A stretch of 64,000 bases of DNA from positions 101,846 through 165,845 of the forward strand of contig NZ_UAVD01000001.1 of NCBI RefSeq assembly GCF_900460065.1, given 5' to 3'. The position numbers and the translations under genes are program-made. This document shows positions 8,573-18,500 of this stretch, one piece after another. Every line of letters starts with the position of its first letter. Positions within the stretch are counted from its first letter, which is position 1. This DNA is from Streptomyces griseus. Lineage in GTDB: Bacteria; Actinomycetota; Actinomycetes; Streptomycetales; Streptomycetaceae. The notes beneath the pieces were generated by a model, which saw nothing but the letters and a program-made list of their open reading frames with translations, did no database searches and was not told where the DNA came from.

Positions 8573-10825
8573 TCAGTTGAGGACGATCAGCAGGAGAAGG
8601 CCGATGATCGCCCCACCGACGATCCCGGCGACGGTGCCCACGAACCAGTTCTGGTAGAGGAATCCCTGCTGCGGGGATTCCGCGTCCTGCCCCGTGGGCG
8701 CCGGCTTCCGTGGGGGCGTGGTCGGCATCGGTGCGGCCCGCGGCGGCGGTGCGGTGGACGACGCCGCCGCGAACGGGGACGGCAGCGTCATCTGCGGTGT
8801 CGAGGCGGCCGTGGTGCGGGCCTGGGCGGCGGCAGAGGCGGCGGCGGGGACGGTGGCGGGCTGCGCGGGTGTCGCCTGGGCGCGTGCCGGTGCGGGTGCC
8901 TGTACGGACACGGGGCGGGCGAGGAGGTCCGCCACGACCTGCTGCCACAGCTGCGGTGGCAGGTCGGGGGCCCGGCCGTCGGGGGGCGTCACCAGCATGA
9001 GCCGCAGCCACTCCATGTCGGTGTCACGGCCGTCCTTGAGGACGATGTTGAACAGCGACCGGAGATCGGGGGCCCGGAGGGGGTCCCGCAGGAGCGGGGC
9101 GACGGCCCAGGAGAAGAGTCCGGCCGCCCGCTCCCGCGTCTCCGGGACGGACGGGCTGTCCGCCTCGGGCCGGCCGGGTCTGACGTAGAGGTTGTGCCGC
9201 AGCACTTCGGAGCACAGCTCGTGTGCGGTCTCCTCGTCCCGGGACCGCTGCCGCTCGGGGCGGCCCAGTTCGGTCAGGACGAGATCGCGGGAGGCCCACG
9301 GCAGCCCGTCGTCGCGCAGGAGGGCCAGCAACTGGGCGTCCCGGAGGTCCCGGAGCCGGGCGGCCAGCCGTGCGGACTGGGCGTCGTCGACGCGCTGATG
9401 GACCAGCAGTTCCTGTTGCAGACGGCGTAGTTCCTGCTCGTGGCGGGCTTCCCGGTCCTGGCGCGCCTCCCGGTCCTGATGTGTCTCCGGGGCCTGCCGG
9501 GCGCCCGCAAGGTCCTGATGCGCCTCCCGGTCCTGGCGGGCGCCGCGGTCCTCCTGGCGGTGCTCGACCGTGTACGGGTCCTCGTCCTGGTCCCGGTGCC
9601 GGTAGGAGCGGTCCTCCTCGTGGCGCTCGCTCGTGTACCGCTCCTCCGGCTGCCGGTCCTTCCGCTCGTACCGCTCCTCCGCCTGCCGGTTCTCCCGCTC
9701 GTACCGCTCCTCCGCCCGGCGGTTCTCCCGCCCGTAACGACTCTCCCGGCGGTCCTCCCGCCCGTGCCGACTCTCCTGGCGGTCCTCGCGCCCGTACCGC
9801 TCCTCCTGGCGGTCCTCCCGCCCGTACCGCTCCTCCTGCCGTACGCGGGGGTCCTCGTCCCGGACCGGCGCGGGGGGCGAGGTGTGCCGGGCGTTCAGCA
9901 TGCGGCGCAGGGCCTCGCGCCGTTCCTGCCGGGGCAGGGCCGCCGCGGAGCGGAGTTCGCCGGTGAGATGCGGCACGCCGGGGGCCGCGCCGGGGTGGTC
10001 GAGCACGTACTCGACCAGCTCCTTCGCCGCGGCCATCTCGACGTCCCGCTCGGCGGGCAGCCGCAGCCGCACGCGGGCCAGCGAGCGGGCGCCCGCCGCC
10101 TGGGACGACCACTCGGGCACGCAGGTCAGGCGCAACGGGTGGGTGTCCACGGTGTCGTACGTGGCGTAGCTCCACTCCTGGTCGAACCAGTCGCCGAACA
10201 CCGACAGCAGCCCCAGGTAGAGCAGGGGGGCCTTGTTCTGGCGCGGCCAGCCGGGCAGTTCGTGGTCCTCGGCCAGGAGCGACAGCCGCCGGGCCGGATC
10301 GCGCAGCCACTCGGCGGTCACCACCATCAACGGCCTCTTGACCGAGGGGAGTGCGTCGAACATGCCGCGCAGCCGCTCGGCCGCCGTCGCCCGCAGCCGG
10401 GCCCCGTCCAGTGTCGGCAGGCCCCCGGTCGCGGTCTCCGCGACGGCGCGGTCGCTCCAGGCGGTGCCGCCCAGAGCCAGGCAGCGCAGCGGCGTCAGGG
10501 TGTCCGCGCCGCCGAACACCGCGTGGCAGGCCGTGCTGGGCCGGCCGCCCCGGTCCACGGTGGGCCACCGCTGGAGGAGCACGGTCCCGGCGGCCCGGGA
10601 GGAGACGCGGACACTGCTCCGGCGGGGCGCGGGACCGGGGCCCGGCACCCAGAGCAGCGGGCCCAGTTCACGGCGGAGGGACTCCGCGCGCTCGGCGGAG
10701 CAGGAGTGCGCCACCGCCGCCATTCCCGTACTGGAGCGGCCCTGGTTCCCGTCCCAGCGGAAGACCACCTGGTCGAGCCGGCCGCCCGGGCCGTTCTCCT
10801 CGCGCCGATCGAGGGCGTCGTTCAC
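8573..10825 (-). CDS. GTPase-associated (GAP1-like) tail-anchored protein
   Basis: A 750-residue protein whose GTG start overlaps the GTPase stop (GTGA). The N-terminal 310 residues (LDQVVFRWDGNQG onward) resemble the GAP1-N2 module of GTPase-associated proteins in actinobacterial NTPase conflict operons. Residues about 320-465 are ten-residue charged repeats such as RQEERYGRED, followed by a coiled-coil-like QELRRLQQELLVHQR stretch. A second helical domain spans about 470-610 (ARLRDLRDAQLLALLRDDG), then a Pro/Ala/Thr-rich linker. The extreme C-terminus (NWFVGTVAGIVGGAIIGLLLL) is one membrane helix, so the protein is tail-anchored. As the last gene of the operon it probably tethers or scaffolds the adjacent GTPase. 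The molecular activity is unknown. Confidence 0.8.
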   Translation of the reverse strand: MNDALDRREENGPGGRLDQVVFRWDGNQGRSSTGMAAVAHSCSAERAESLRRELGPLLWVPGPGPAPRRSSVRVSSRAAGTVLLQRWPTVDRGGRPSTACHAVFGGADTLTPLRCLALGGTAWSDRAVAETATGGLPTLDGARLRATAAERLRGMFDALPSVKRPLMVVTAEWLRDPARRLSLLAEDHELPGWPRQNKAPLLYLGLLSVFGDWFDQEWSYATYDTVDTHPLRLTCVPEWSSQAAGARSLARVRLRLPAERDVEMAAAKELVEYVLDHPGAAPGVPHLTGELRSAAALPRQERREALRRMLNARHTSPPAPVRDEDPRVRQEERYGREDRQEERYGREDRQESRHGREDRRESRYGRENRRAEERYERENRQAEERYERKDRQPEERYTSERHEEDRSYRHRDQDEDPYTVEHRQEDRGARQDREAHQDLAGARQAPETHQDREARQDREARHEQELRRLQQELLVHQRVDDAQSARLAARLRDLRDAQLLALLRDDGLPWASRDLVLTELGRPERQRSRDEETAHELCSEVLRHNLYVRPGRPEADSPSVPETRERAAGLFSWAVAPLLRDPLRAPDLRSLFNIVLKDGRDTDMEWLRLMLVTPPDGRAPDLPPQLWQQVVADLLARPVSVQAPAPARAQATPAQPATVPAAASAAAQARTTAASTPQMTLPSPFAAASSTAPPPRAAPMPTTPPRKPAPTGQDAESPQQGFLYQNWFVGTVAGIVGGAIIGLLLLIVLN

Positions 10826-12876
10826 TGGCTTTCCCTTCCCACGCCGAATGATGCGGCGCCCCCGGGCGCCTCGATGATCCCGTGCATCGCCAGCAGCGAC
10901 ACCAGGGGTTCCAGCACCCGGCGCGGCCCCGCGCCCGCCGGGTAGCGGCCCTGGCTCTCCTGGCCCCCGGTGGCGGACGCGATGTGCAGGGTGCAGCGGC
11001 GGAACGCGTCGAAGGGCCGCAGCCAGGCCTGGCCGGCGTGCTGCCGCAGCAGCGCGTAGACGTCCCCGCTCTCCTCCCGGAACTGGTCCGGGCCGATCGC
11101 GGCGGGCGGCCCCTCGCCCAGCCAGCGGTCCACCGGCGGCTGGAACCGCAGCAGGTCGGACTTGCCGAGCACCATCGCCGCCGGGGTCTCCAGATAGGGG
11201 CCCCGGCGCGGCAGCCGGTCGAGGACCGTGCCGAACGCCGCGTCACCGTCCCGGTCCACCTCGGTGCCCCACCGCTCGCGCACCCCGTCGAGCTGCGGCA
11301 GCGGCAGCGCGAGCGCCGGGTCGACGACGAAGACCAGGGCGTCGATGCCGAGCAGGAAGCGCAGCGCCCCGTCCGTGCGGACGAGGTCCTCGCCGCCGAG
11401 GTCGAAGAAGGCGACCGGGCGCACCCGCCCGCGCGCGTCGGTGAGCAGCAGCGACTCGACGAACAGGGCGAAGCCCTCCAGGCCGACGCCGCTCGTGTGG
11501 TCGAGCACCTTGCCGCTGCGCAGCGGCTGCACCCGCTCCCGGACGAAGCGGGCGTGCTGTTCCGGGTTGACGGACTGCCAGCCCACCCCGTACCGCTCCA
11601 GTCCGCCGTCGGTGATCTCGGCGATCATCTGGGTCAGCAGGTGACTCTTCCCGGTGCTGGACTGGCCGATCATGGCGACCGTCAGCGGTCGGCCGTGGGT
11701 GAGGTAGGGCACCGGGATGTGGTGCTCCGGGAAGTCCGGGTCGGCCGTGCACTGCTGGACCGCGCCCCGCATCACGTCCTCGCGGCGCACCGGGTTGCTG
11801 ATGCGGGAGAGGTCCAGCGGCCGGTACTGCATCTGGTCGTCCGTCACGAACAGCATGCTCAGGTCGAGCTGGATGCTCTCCAGGCAGTACGGGCAGAGTA
11901 CCTCCCCGGGGGCCCGGTCCTCGGGCGTCCCGTCCGGCGGGTCCTCCGGGGCGGCGGGCGCCCGCCGCTTGGCGTCCAGCGCCCGGTCGAACGCCTCCTG
12001 GTGCGGGCGGGAGCCGTCCGCCGGGGTCGCGGCCCCCAGCCGACGGGCGTCCTCGGGGGCCAGCAGCTCCAGCAGGGCGCCGGGGGTGGGGCGTCCGGCG
12101 GCCGTGGGGGCGAACGCGCGGGGCAGCGTGCCGGCGAGCACGCGGTGCCGGTCGAGGTCGGCGGGGGCCCGGTCGGCGGGCCCCGGCCGGCCGGTCACCA
12201 ACTGGTAGAGCACCTGGGCGACGCTCCACACCGCGTCCCGCGGGTCCACGACCCCCTCGCCCCGGTGCTGTTCCGGCGAGGCGAACGGGGCCCGCCCCCA
12301 CGGCGCCCGGGGCCGCCCGGCACGGGTGACGCCCTCCAGCCCCCAGAACTGCGCCGACGTGCCGTCCCAGAACACGGTCGCGGGGGAGATCCCGCGCGCC
12401 ACGAGTTGCTGGCTGTCCAGCAGGCACAGGGCCAGCGTCAGGTCCCGGGCGAACACCCGCTGGTCGGAGGCGGACATCACATGGGTGCGTCCGACGGGGA
12501 TGCCGCGCGGGGCGGCGTACAGCAGGAACGGCTCGACGGTGTCCAGGTCGTAGCCGATGACGGTGGGGAACAGATAGGCGTACGGGGTGTTCTCCACGGT
12601 CCGGCCGAGGCGCAGGGCGGTGGCCGCCTCGGTGTCCAGCAGGGCGCGGGCCGCCGGGTTGGCGGCGTCGGCCGCCGACAGGAACACCTGGACGCACTGC
12701 TGCCTCGGGTCGTCGAGCAGCCCGTTGCGGATCCGCTGGGGCAGCGCCGGGTCCCGCCGCGAGGCCGGGCCGAAGCGGGCCGGGGCGGTCCGGCGCCGTC
12801 CGGCGGGGTCGGTGAAGACGGCGTGGGGGCGCGGGGCCCCGGGGGCCCCGGGCCGCCCCGGCGGGGTGGTGGTCAC
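10822..12876 (-). CDS. Pseudokinase-TRAFAC GTPase fusion protein
   Basis: The GTG start overlaps the preceding stop (GTGA), giving 684 residues; longer readings upstream are shadow sequence. Residues about 40-290 look like a Ser/Thr kinase C-lobe without the catalytic residues: GISPATVFWD sits where HxDxxPxN is expected, then FASPEQ and VWSVAQVLYQLVTGR, so it is a pseudokinase. A CPYC knuckle at 328-331 precedes a GTPase domain with Walker A GQSSTGKS (404-411, Lys410), switch II-like DLGGED (492-497) and a GKSD specificity motif in place of NKxD. This matches the TRAFAC/double-GTPase class of conflict operons. It probably works as the switch with the GAP1-like protein downstream. What it moves or senses is unknown. 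Confidence 0.85.
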   Translation of the reverse strand: MTTTPPGRPGAPGAPRPHAVFTDPAGRRRTAPARFGPASRRDPALPQRIRNGLLDDPRQQCVQVFLSAADAANPAARALLDTEAATALRLGRTVENTPYAYLFPTVIGYDLDTVEPFLLYAAPRGIPVGRTHVMSASDQRVFARDLTLALCLLDSQQLVARGISPATVFWDGTSAQFWGLEGVTRAGRPRAPWGRAPFASPEQHRGEGVVDPRDAVWSVAQVLYQLVTGRPGPADRAPADLDRHRVLAGTLPRAFAPTAAGRPTPGALLELLAPEDARRLGAATPADGSRPHQEAFDRALDAKRRAPAAPEDPPDGTPEDRAPGEVLCPYCLESIQLDLSMLFVTDDQMQYRPLDLSRISNPVRREDVMRGAVQQCTADPDFPEHHIPVPYLTHGRPLTVAMIGQSSTGKSHLLTQMIAEITDGGLERYGVGWQSVNPEQHARFVRERVQPLRSGKVLDHTSGVGLEGFALFVESLLLTDARGRVRPVAFFDLGGEDLVRTDGALRFLLGIDALVFVVDPALALPLPQLDGVRERWGTEVDRDGDAAFGTVLDRLPRRGPYLETPAAMVLGKSDLLRFQPPVDRWLGEGPPAAIGPDQFREESGDVYALLRQHAGQAWLRPFDAFRRCTLHIASATGGQESQGRYPAGAGPRRVLEPLVSLLAMHGIIEAPGGAASFGVGRESQ

Positions 12877-15554
12877 CACCGGTCGTCCTCCCTGAACTCG
12901 GCGTGGACGGAGGGCTCGGCGCGGTCGTCGTCGGCCCGTGGGCCGCCGCCGGTGCTCTGCCGCGGCAGGACCGTGTCCACCACGCCCATCCGCAGCGGGG
13001 TGAGCCGGATCAGCCCCGCGTACCGCCCGGAGGAGGTCCACAGGGCCTCCTCGGCCGGCGGCGAACCGCTCTTGCGCCAGGCGGCCTCGATCTCGCCCTG
13101 GAGGGTGCCCGGGGCGAACCGGATCCACAGGGCGGCCTCCGGGTCGCGGCTCAGGAGGGCCCCCTGTTCCGGCGACGACAACTGGACGACGGCCCCCCGG
13201 TCCGCCTCCCGGCCCACCAGTTCGGCGACCCGCAGCGAATCGGTGCCCAGCAGTCCGGCCGCCGTGGTGCGGGCCCGGTGGTCGGCCGGGTACGGGGGCG
13301 GGGCCAGCACCCCGTAGCGCCACAGGTGGTGGCGGGCGGCGGACAGCAGCTCGCGGACCCGCTCCTCGGTCCGCGAGAGCGCTAGCGCCCCGGCCTGACC
13401 GCGTTCGACGGCGCCCCAGTAGGGGGCCATGGCGGCCATCGCGGTGTTGCGGAGGTCCCCGGCGAGGGTGGCCACCAGGTCCGGTCCGCCCTCACCGATC
13501 TCCCGGTCCAGCCAGCGCGGTGCGCGGTCCCCGTCGCCGCTCCCCCACGGGGCGTCGTCGGGGCCGGCGGGGTACGCGGCCGGGGACGGCGTGCCGTACG
13601 GGCCGGGGCCCGCGTCGTACCCGGTGCGGTCCCGGTCGTCGTACCGGTCGCCGTCCCGGTCGTCGTACCGGTCGGCCTCGTGATCGCCGGTCCGGTCCGG
13701 GGTGTTGTCCCAGGCGTAGGCGGCGGCCCAGTCGCCGTCGTCCGCGCCCCCGTCGCCGGTGTCGGACTCCGGGGTCTCCAGCGCGGAGGGCGCGGAGAGC
13801 CAGTCGTCGTCCTCGTAGGGACCGGCACCGCCCGTCCCGGCCGGGGCCAGGGGCTCCGGCGCGGCCTGGGCGTCGGCGGCGGCAGCGGTCGCCCGCAGCA
13901 TCCCGGCGACCGAACGCGCGGCGTCCGCGCAGTACAGCCGCTCCTCCGCCGCCCAGTGTTCACGGACTAGCTCCGCCAGCAGCCCGTCCAGCCCGTCCAG
14001 CGCGTCGCGCAGCGCCGTCGTGCCGCGCCCGGCGGCCCAGGAGTCGGCGGCGTCCCGCCACAGCCGGCGCACCGCCTCGGCCGTGAGCCCGAGCCCCACC
14101 AGCAGCCCGGTCCCGCCGAGCCAGAGCGGCGGATCGACGGCGTACGCGACCGCCGCCCCGACCGCCGCCCCGGCGACGGCGGCGACCCGGGGGCCCACCG
14201 GCCACCGGGCGGTACGCCGGTCCGTGCGCAGCCGGTTCGCGCCGAGCAGCGCGACGACCACGAACAGCACCGGCACCAGCAGCGCCGCCAGGACGGCGGG
14301 CCACTGCCACAGGCCGCCCAGCAGCCCCGCCGCGCCCGCCATCAGCAGCACCGTGCCCGGGGTGCGGGGCGGGGCGGCGTACTCGGTGGCGGAGCCGCGG
14401 GTCACCGACTCCTCGGAGTGGTCGGCGAGCCGGTGCAGCAGGGCGGTGCCCGGCACCGGCTCGACCCGCCCGGCCAGCGCGGTGAAGTGCTGCGCCACCG
14501 AACGCAGCGCGAGCCCGCTGCCGAGGAGCCTGCCCGCCAGCTCGCGGAGCCCCTCGCCGACGCGTTCTCCCGCACGGTCGGCCGGCGGCACCCGCAGCCC
14601 GAGCGCGCCGAGCCGGGCGGCGGTCTCCGCGGTGGGCGCCGCCGCGCCTCCGCCGCCCTGGAGGGCCCGTTCCACCAGGGCGCGGAACCCGCCCAGGTCC
14701 TCGCGGGCCTGGAGCAGATCCGCCTCCAGGGCGTCGCGCCTGGCCGGGTGCAGGAGGCCGGGGAAGGACCGCAGCGCGACGAGGTCCTCGTCGGCCCGGT
14801 CCAGGGACTCCGCGCACGTGCGGTGCGCGAGGTTCGCCGGGCCGTCCGGCCGCCGGTGCCCGGGGCCCCGGCCGTCCCGCCCCGTCAGGAGCGCGCGCAG
14901 GGGGTCGGGCAACTGGGCGTCCGGGACGGTGTCGACCGGGTCGCCCGCCCCGCTGTCCTCGCCCGCGAACCGGGTCAGCGCGTCCCGCCAGGCCCGGTCC
15001 CTGACCTCGGTCGGCAGGTCCTGCTCCAGCAGCCGGACCCCGGGGGCGGCGACGGAGTCGGGCAGCTTCCGCAGCCCCTCCAGGACCCGGACGAAGACGT
15101 CCGGGACCGACAGGAGGTCCACCAGGACGGCCAGCGCCGCGGGGTCGTCCGGCTCCGGCCGGTCCAGGGCGGTGCGGGCGGAACGCAGATCACCGGCCCA
15201 CACCAGGCCGGTCGTGGCGGCCCGCAGCGTCGTGGGCCGCACCAGCCGCCGGTCGGGGAGGTACGCCTCCTCCCCGTCGGCGTACGAACCGGGGGAGCTG
15301 CCCACCAGCAGCACCAGGATCCGGACCTCGCCCACCGCCCGGTAGCCGGAGATCAGTTCGTACGGGAGCTGGTGGTCGGTCAGCCCGGCCGGGGTGTCGG
15401 TGACCAGGAACAACGGGTAGTCCGGTTCCGGCAGTCCGGCCCGGCCCAGCTGCTCGGCCACCCGGTCGCGCACTGCCTGCGGGGTCGCCAGGGCCGCGGC
15501 CCCGGCGCGCAGGTCGAGACGGACCACGGCGGTCGTGTCCTCGGGAGAGGTCAC
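12873..15554 (-). CDS. Large membrane protein of the GTPase operon
   Basis: An 893-residue protein that I cannot assign to a named family. The start is GTG, overlapping the tubulin-like gene stop (GTGA). The N-terminal 400 residues are soluble and helical, with YPLFLVTDTPAGL and RILVLLVGSSPGSY suggesting an alpha/beta fold early on. Four hydrophobic segments follow at about 400-500 (VLLMAGAAGLLGGLWQWPA, VLAALLVPVLFVVVALLG and two more). A charged low-complexity stretch near 620-650 (DRYDDRDGDRYDDRD) leads to a C-terminal domain of about 200 residues. It sits between the tubulin-like and GTPase genes with overlaps on both sides, so it is probably the membrane platform of the complex. Confidence 0.75.
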   Translation of the reverse strand: MTSPEDTTAVVRLDLRAGAAALATPQAVRDRVAEQLGRAGLPEPDYPLFLVTDTPAGLTDHQLPYELISGYRAVGEVRILVLLVGSSPGSYADGEEAYLPDRRLVRPTTLRAATTGLVWAGDLRSARTALDRPEPDDPAALAVLVDLLSVPDVFVRVLEGLRKLPDSVAAPGVRLLEQDLPTEVRDRAWRDALTRFAGEDSGAGDPVDTVPDAQLPDPLRALLTGRDGRGPGHRRPDGPANLAHRTCAESLDRADEDLVALRSFPGLLHPARRDALEADLLQAREDLGGFRALVERALQGGGGAAAPTAETAARLGALGLRVPPADRAGERVGEGLRELAGRLLGSGLALRSVAQHFTALAGRVEPVPGTALLHRLADHSEESVTRGSATEYAAPPRTPGTVLLMAGAAGLLGGLWQWPAVLAALLVPVLFVVVALLGANRLRTDRRTARWPVGPRVAAVAGAAVGAAVAYAVDPPLWLGGTGLLVGLGLTAEAVRRLWRDAADSWAAGRGTTALRDALDGLDGLLAELVREHWAAEERLYCADAARSVAGMLRATAAAADAQAAPEPLAPAGTGGAGPYEDDDWLSAPSALETPESDTGDGGADDGDWAAAYAWDNTPDRTGDHEADRYDDRDGDRYDDRDRTGYDAGPGPYGTPSPAAYPAGPDDAPWGSGDGDRAPRWLDREIGEGGPDLVATLAGDLRNTAMAAMAPYWGAVERGQAGALALSRTEERVRELLSAARHHLWRYGVLAPPPYPADHRARTTAAGLLGTDSLRVAELVGREADRGAVVQLSSPEQGALLSRDPEAALWIRFAPGTLQGEIEAAWRKSGSPPAEEALWTSSGRYAGLIRLTPLRMGVVDTVLPRQSTGGGPRADDDRAEPSVHAEFREDDRW

Positions 15555-18500
15555 TGCGGGCCCCCGTTCCGGGAGCGCCCCGCGCCACCCTCGTCGGTGC
15601 CCCAGCCGTCGCCGTCCCGGCCGCCCGCGGCCGTACGGCGGACCGGAGGCCTGTCCTGCTCGCCGAACCCGTCGGGGCCGCCGCCGTCGTCCCTGGCACC
15701 GCCGCCCCTGCCGCCGACCGGCTCGTTCCCGCCGAACCGGTCGTCGTCGGGCCGGGCGTCGGTGTAGCGGTCGTCGTCGGGCCTGGAGTCGGTGTACCGG
15801 TTGTCGTACGTCCCGGTGCCGGTGTGGCGGTCGTCGTCGGATCGGGAGTCGGTGTACCGGTCGTCGTCCCGTGGCCGGTCGTTGGCGGTCCTGGAGCCGG
15901 TGCGCCGGCTGCCGTACGTCCCGGCTTCCGTCTGCCGGTCGCCGTAAGCCGCCGAGTCGGTGTGCCGGTCGCCGTCGGGACCGGGGCCGGCGTACCGGCC
16001 GTCCCCGGAGTACCGGCCGTTCGGGGACCGGGGATCGCCGTACCGGTCGTCGCCGGTGAACCGGCCGTCTCCGGCGAACCGGTCGTCGCCGGGCCTGGAG
16101 TCGGTGTACCGCTCGTCCTCCCCGGACCGGTCGGCTCCCGACCGGGTGCCCGCGAACCGGTCGTCCCCGCCGAACCGGTCGTCGCCGGGGGAGTCGCCGA
16201 ACCGGGCGTCGGCGGCCCGCGACCCCGGGTACGCGTTACCGGACCGTTCGTCACCGGACCGTTCGTCGCGGGGCCGCTCGTCGCGGGGCCGCTCGTCCGC
16301 GTACCCGGCCTCCCCGCGCCCCTCGCCCCGGGGCGGCCGGTCGTCGCGCGAGGGAGCCGGCCCGTACCGCTCCTCCGCGTACCGGGCGGAGCCCGTGCGG
16401 CGGGCGTCCGTGTGCCGGTCCGCGCCGGCGTACCGCTCCTCGGCGTCGTACGGGGCCGAGCGCGGACCGGGCAGGGTGTCGTCCCGGAGCCGTTCGTCGG
16501 TGCTCGGGGCGGAGGTGCCCCAGTCCTCGTCGTCCGCCACGACGCGCCGGCGCTCCGGCGCGGGCCGGGACGGGGGCGGCTTCGGGACGCCGCCGCGCAC
16601 GTGTTCCAGCAGGGTCCGCAGCGTCGGCTGGATCGCGCGCTGGTCGCCGAACTCCATGTCCAGGGCCGCGGGCAGGGTCTCCGCCCAGAACTCCCACAGC
16701 GGCCGGATCCAGCCGTCCACCCGCTGGCCGCCGAGCTCCCGGCGCTCCTCCAGGAGCTCCAGCTGACGCGGGGCGACGCGCTCGACGAGCTCGACGAACA
16801 TCGGGTGCGGCTCGGTGCCCGCCCGGGCGAGGCCGAGAGGCTGCGCCCCCATCAGCTTGCTGCAGTAGTCCTCCACGGTCCGCTCGTCGTCCAGCACCGT
16901 CCAGCGTTCGTAGGAGCGCAGCAGCTCCGACCAGCTGGAGATGCCGCCGGGGAAGTCGCCGAGCCGCAGCCGTACGCCCGGAACGCTCGCCCCCTTCTCC
17001 GGGAACAGCCGCAGCCGCACCCGGGAGGGCGAGGCGGTCCCGCCGTCCAGGACGTCGACCTGGCCGTTCCACATGCAGCACAGCAGACGGTGCAGGATGG
17101 TGCGCCGGTCCTCCTCGCTGCTGACCATCCAGTCGTCCTCGAAGCCCAGGCGCTGGCGCCAGCGCAGCACGTCGTGGGCCTGCTCGTCGTCCTTGGCCCG
17201 GGCCCACTGGCGCAGCACCTTGCGGGCCTCGGGCACCTGGGTGAGGCTCATCTCGCTGCGGAAGAGGACCACGGTGATCGAGTCGCTCTCCACGCCCCGG
17301 TACTCGACGGAGTTCTTCGCGTCGGACGGCAGTCGCAGCGCCTTGGCGAGGTACTCCTGCACCTCGTCCCCCGCCTGGACCCGCGGGTGGGTGACCAGGA
17401 CCCGCAGCGGTCCGGTGCCCTCCGGGGTGAAGCCGACCGGCAGCAGTCCGGTGAGCTTGCGGCTGAACAGGTCGAGCGCTTCCTTGCTGACCTGGTCGGT
17501 GGCGTCCGTGTCACCGGCGGCGGCTGCCAGCAGGGTGCTCATCGACGGCAGCAGCGGGTGCTCCTCCAACTGTGCGCCGCTCTCGGCGAAAAGCCGGGTG
17601 ATCCGCCCCTCCAGCCGGGCCTTGACGGCACCGACCGCCCCGTCGGGGTCACGGTGGCTCCGGGCGTGCACCTCCCGCCACGTGTCCCCGTCGATGAGCC
17701 GCAGAAGCAGCGACGCCTCGTCGTCGCTCTCGCGGAGACCCTCGCCGCGGACGAGCCGGGCCACCACGTCCTCGTAGAAGTGGTTGAGGCTGCGCTGCGG
17801 CGGCAGGAGGTACGAGATGCCCGTGCGCTCCGCGTACAGCTCCAGCCCCTTCTGCTCGGCGGACTTGCGCTCCTGGTCGGCGTGTTTGCGGAAGGCGTTC
17901 ACCAGCCGGACCAGGTCGGTGCCCGCCGTGTCCGCCTGCGACTGCCAGCGCTGCTGCTGCTCCCGCCAGGCCTCGTGCCACACGGCCCGGCACCGCCAGC
18001 GGTACCAGCTGTCCTGGGCCTGGAGGGCGGCCCGCACGTCGTCGTCGCCCCACCGGGCCGGGGACATCCCGGCGATGCGGCCCTTGATCCTGGGGGTCTT
18101 CGGGGGCTGGTCCGTGACGCCCGGGGGACGCTTCGGGGAGCGGGCGCGGGCGGAGAGCATGCCGAGGAAGCCGAGCCGGGTGATCTCGTCCTCGCTGTCC
18201 GGGACGCCCCTGACGAGACGTTCGGCGAGGAACGGGTCGACGCTCTGGAGGAGCTTCTCGATGGCCGGCCGGGGGCTGAACCGGGCCGCCATCGCGGCGG
18301 CCTGCCGGTCGGCGATGGACTGGAGCTCGGACAGCAGGCGCTGCATGTCCCCGATCCGGTTGCTGAGCGCCTCCTCGATCGCCTTGCCGCCGCGCGGCAG
18401 CGGCTGCGGGTCCTCCACCGGCAACTGCTTGCGCTCCCACAACTCCTCCAGCTGGGAGTCGGCGAACAGCTGGCGGACCAGCGGCACGGTGTCGTCCTTG

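Noticed and set aside
15750..16480. Short regularly repeated units resembling a CRISPR array
   Set aside because: The units are degenerate, in frame with the coding sequence (Asp/Arg/Tyr repeats) and have no unique spacers of constant length. No cas genes are near.
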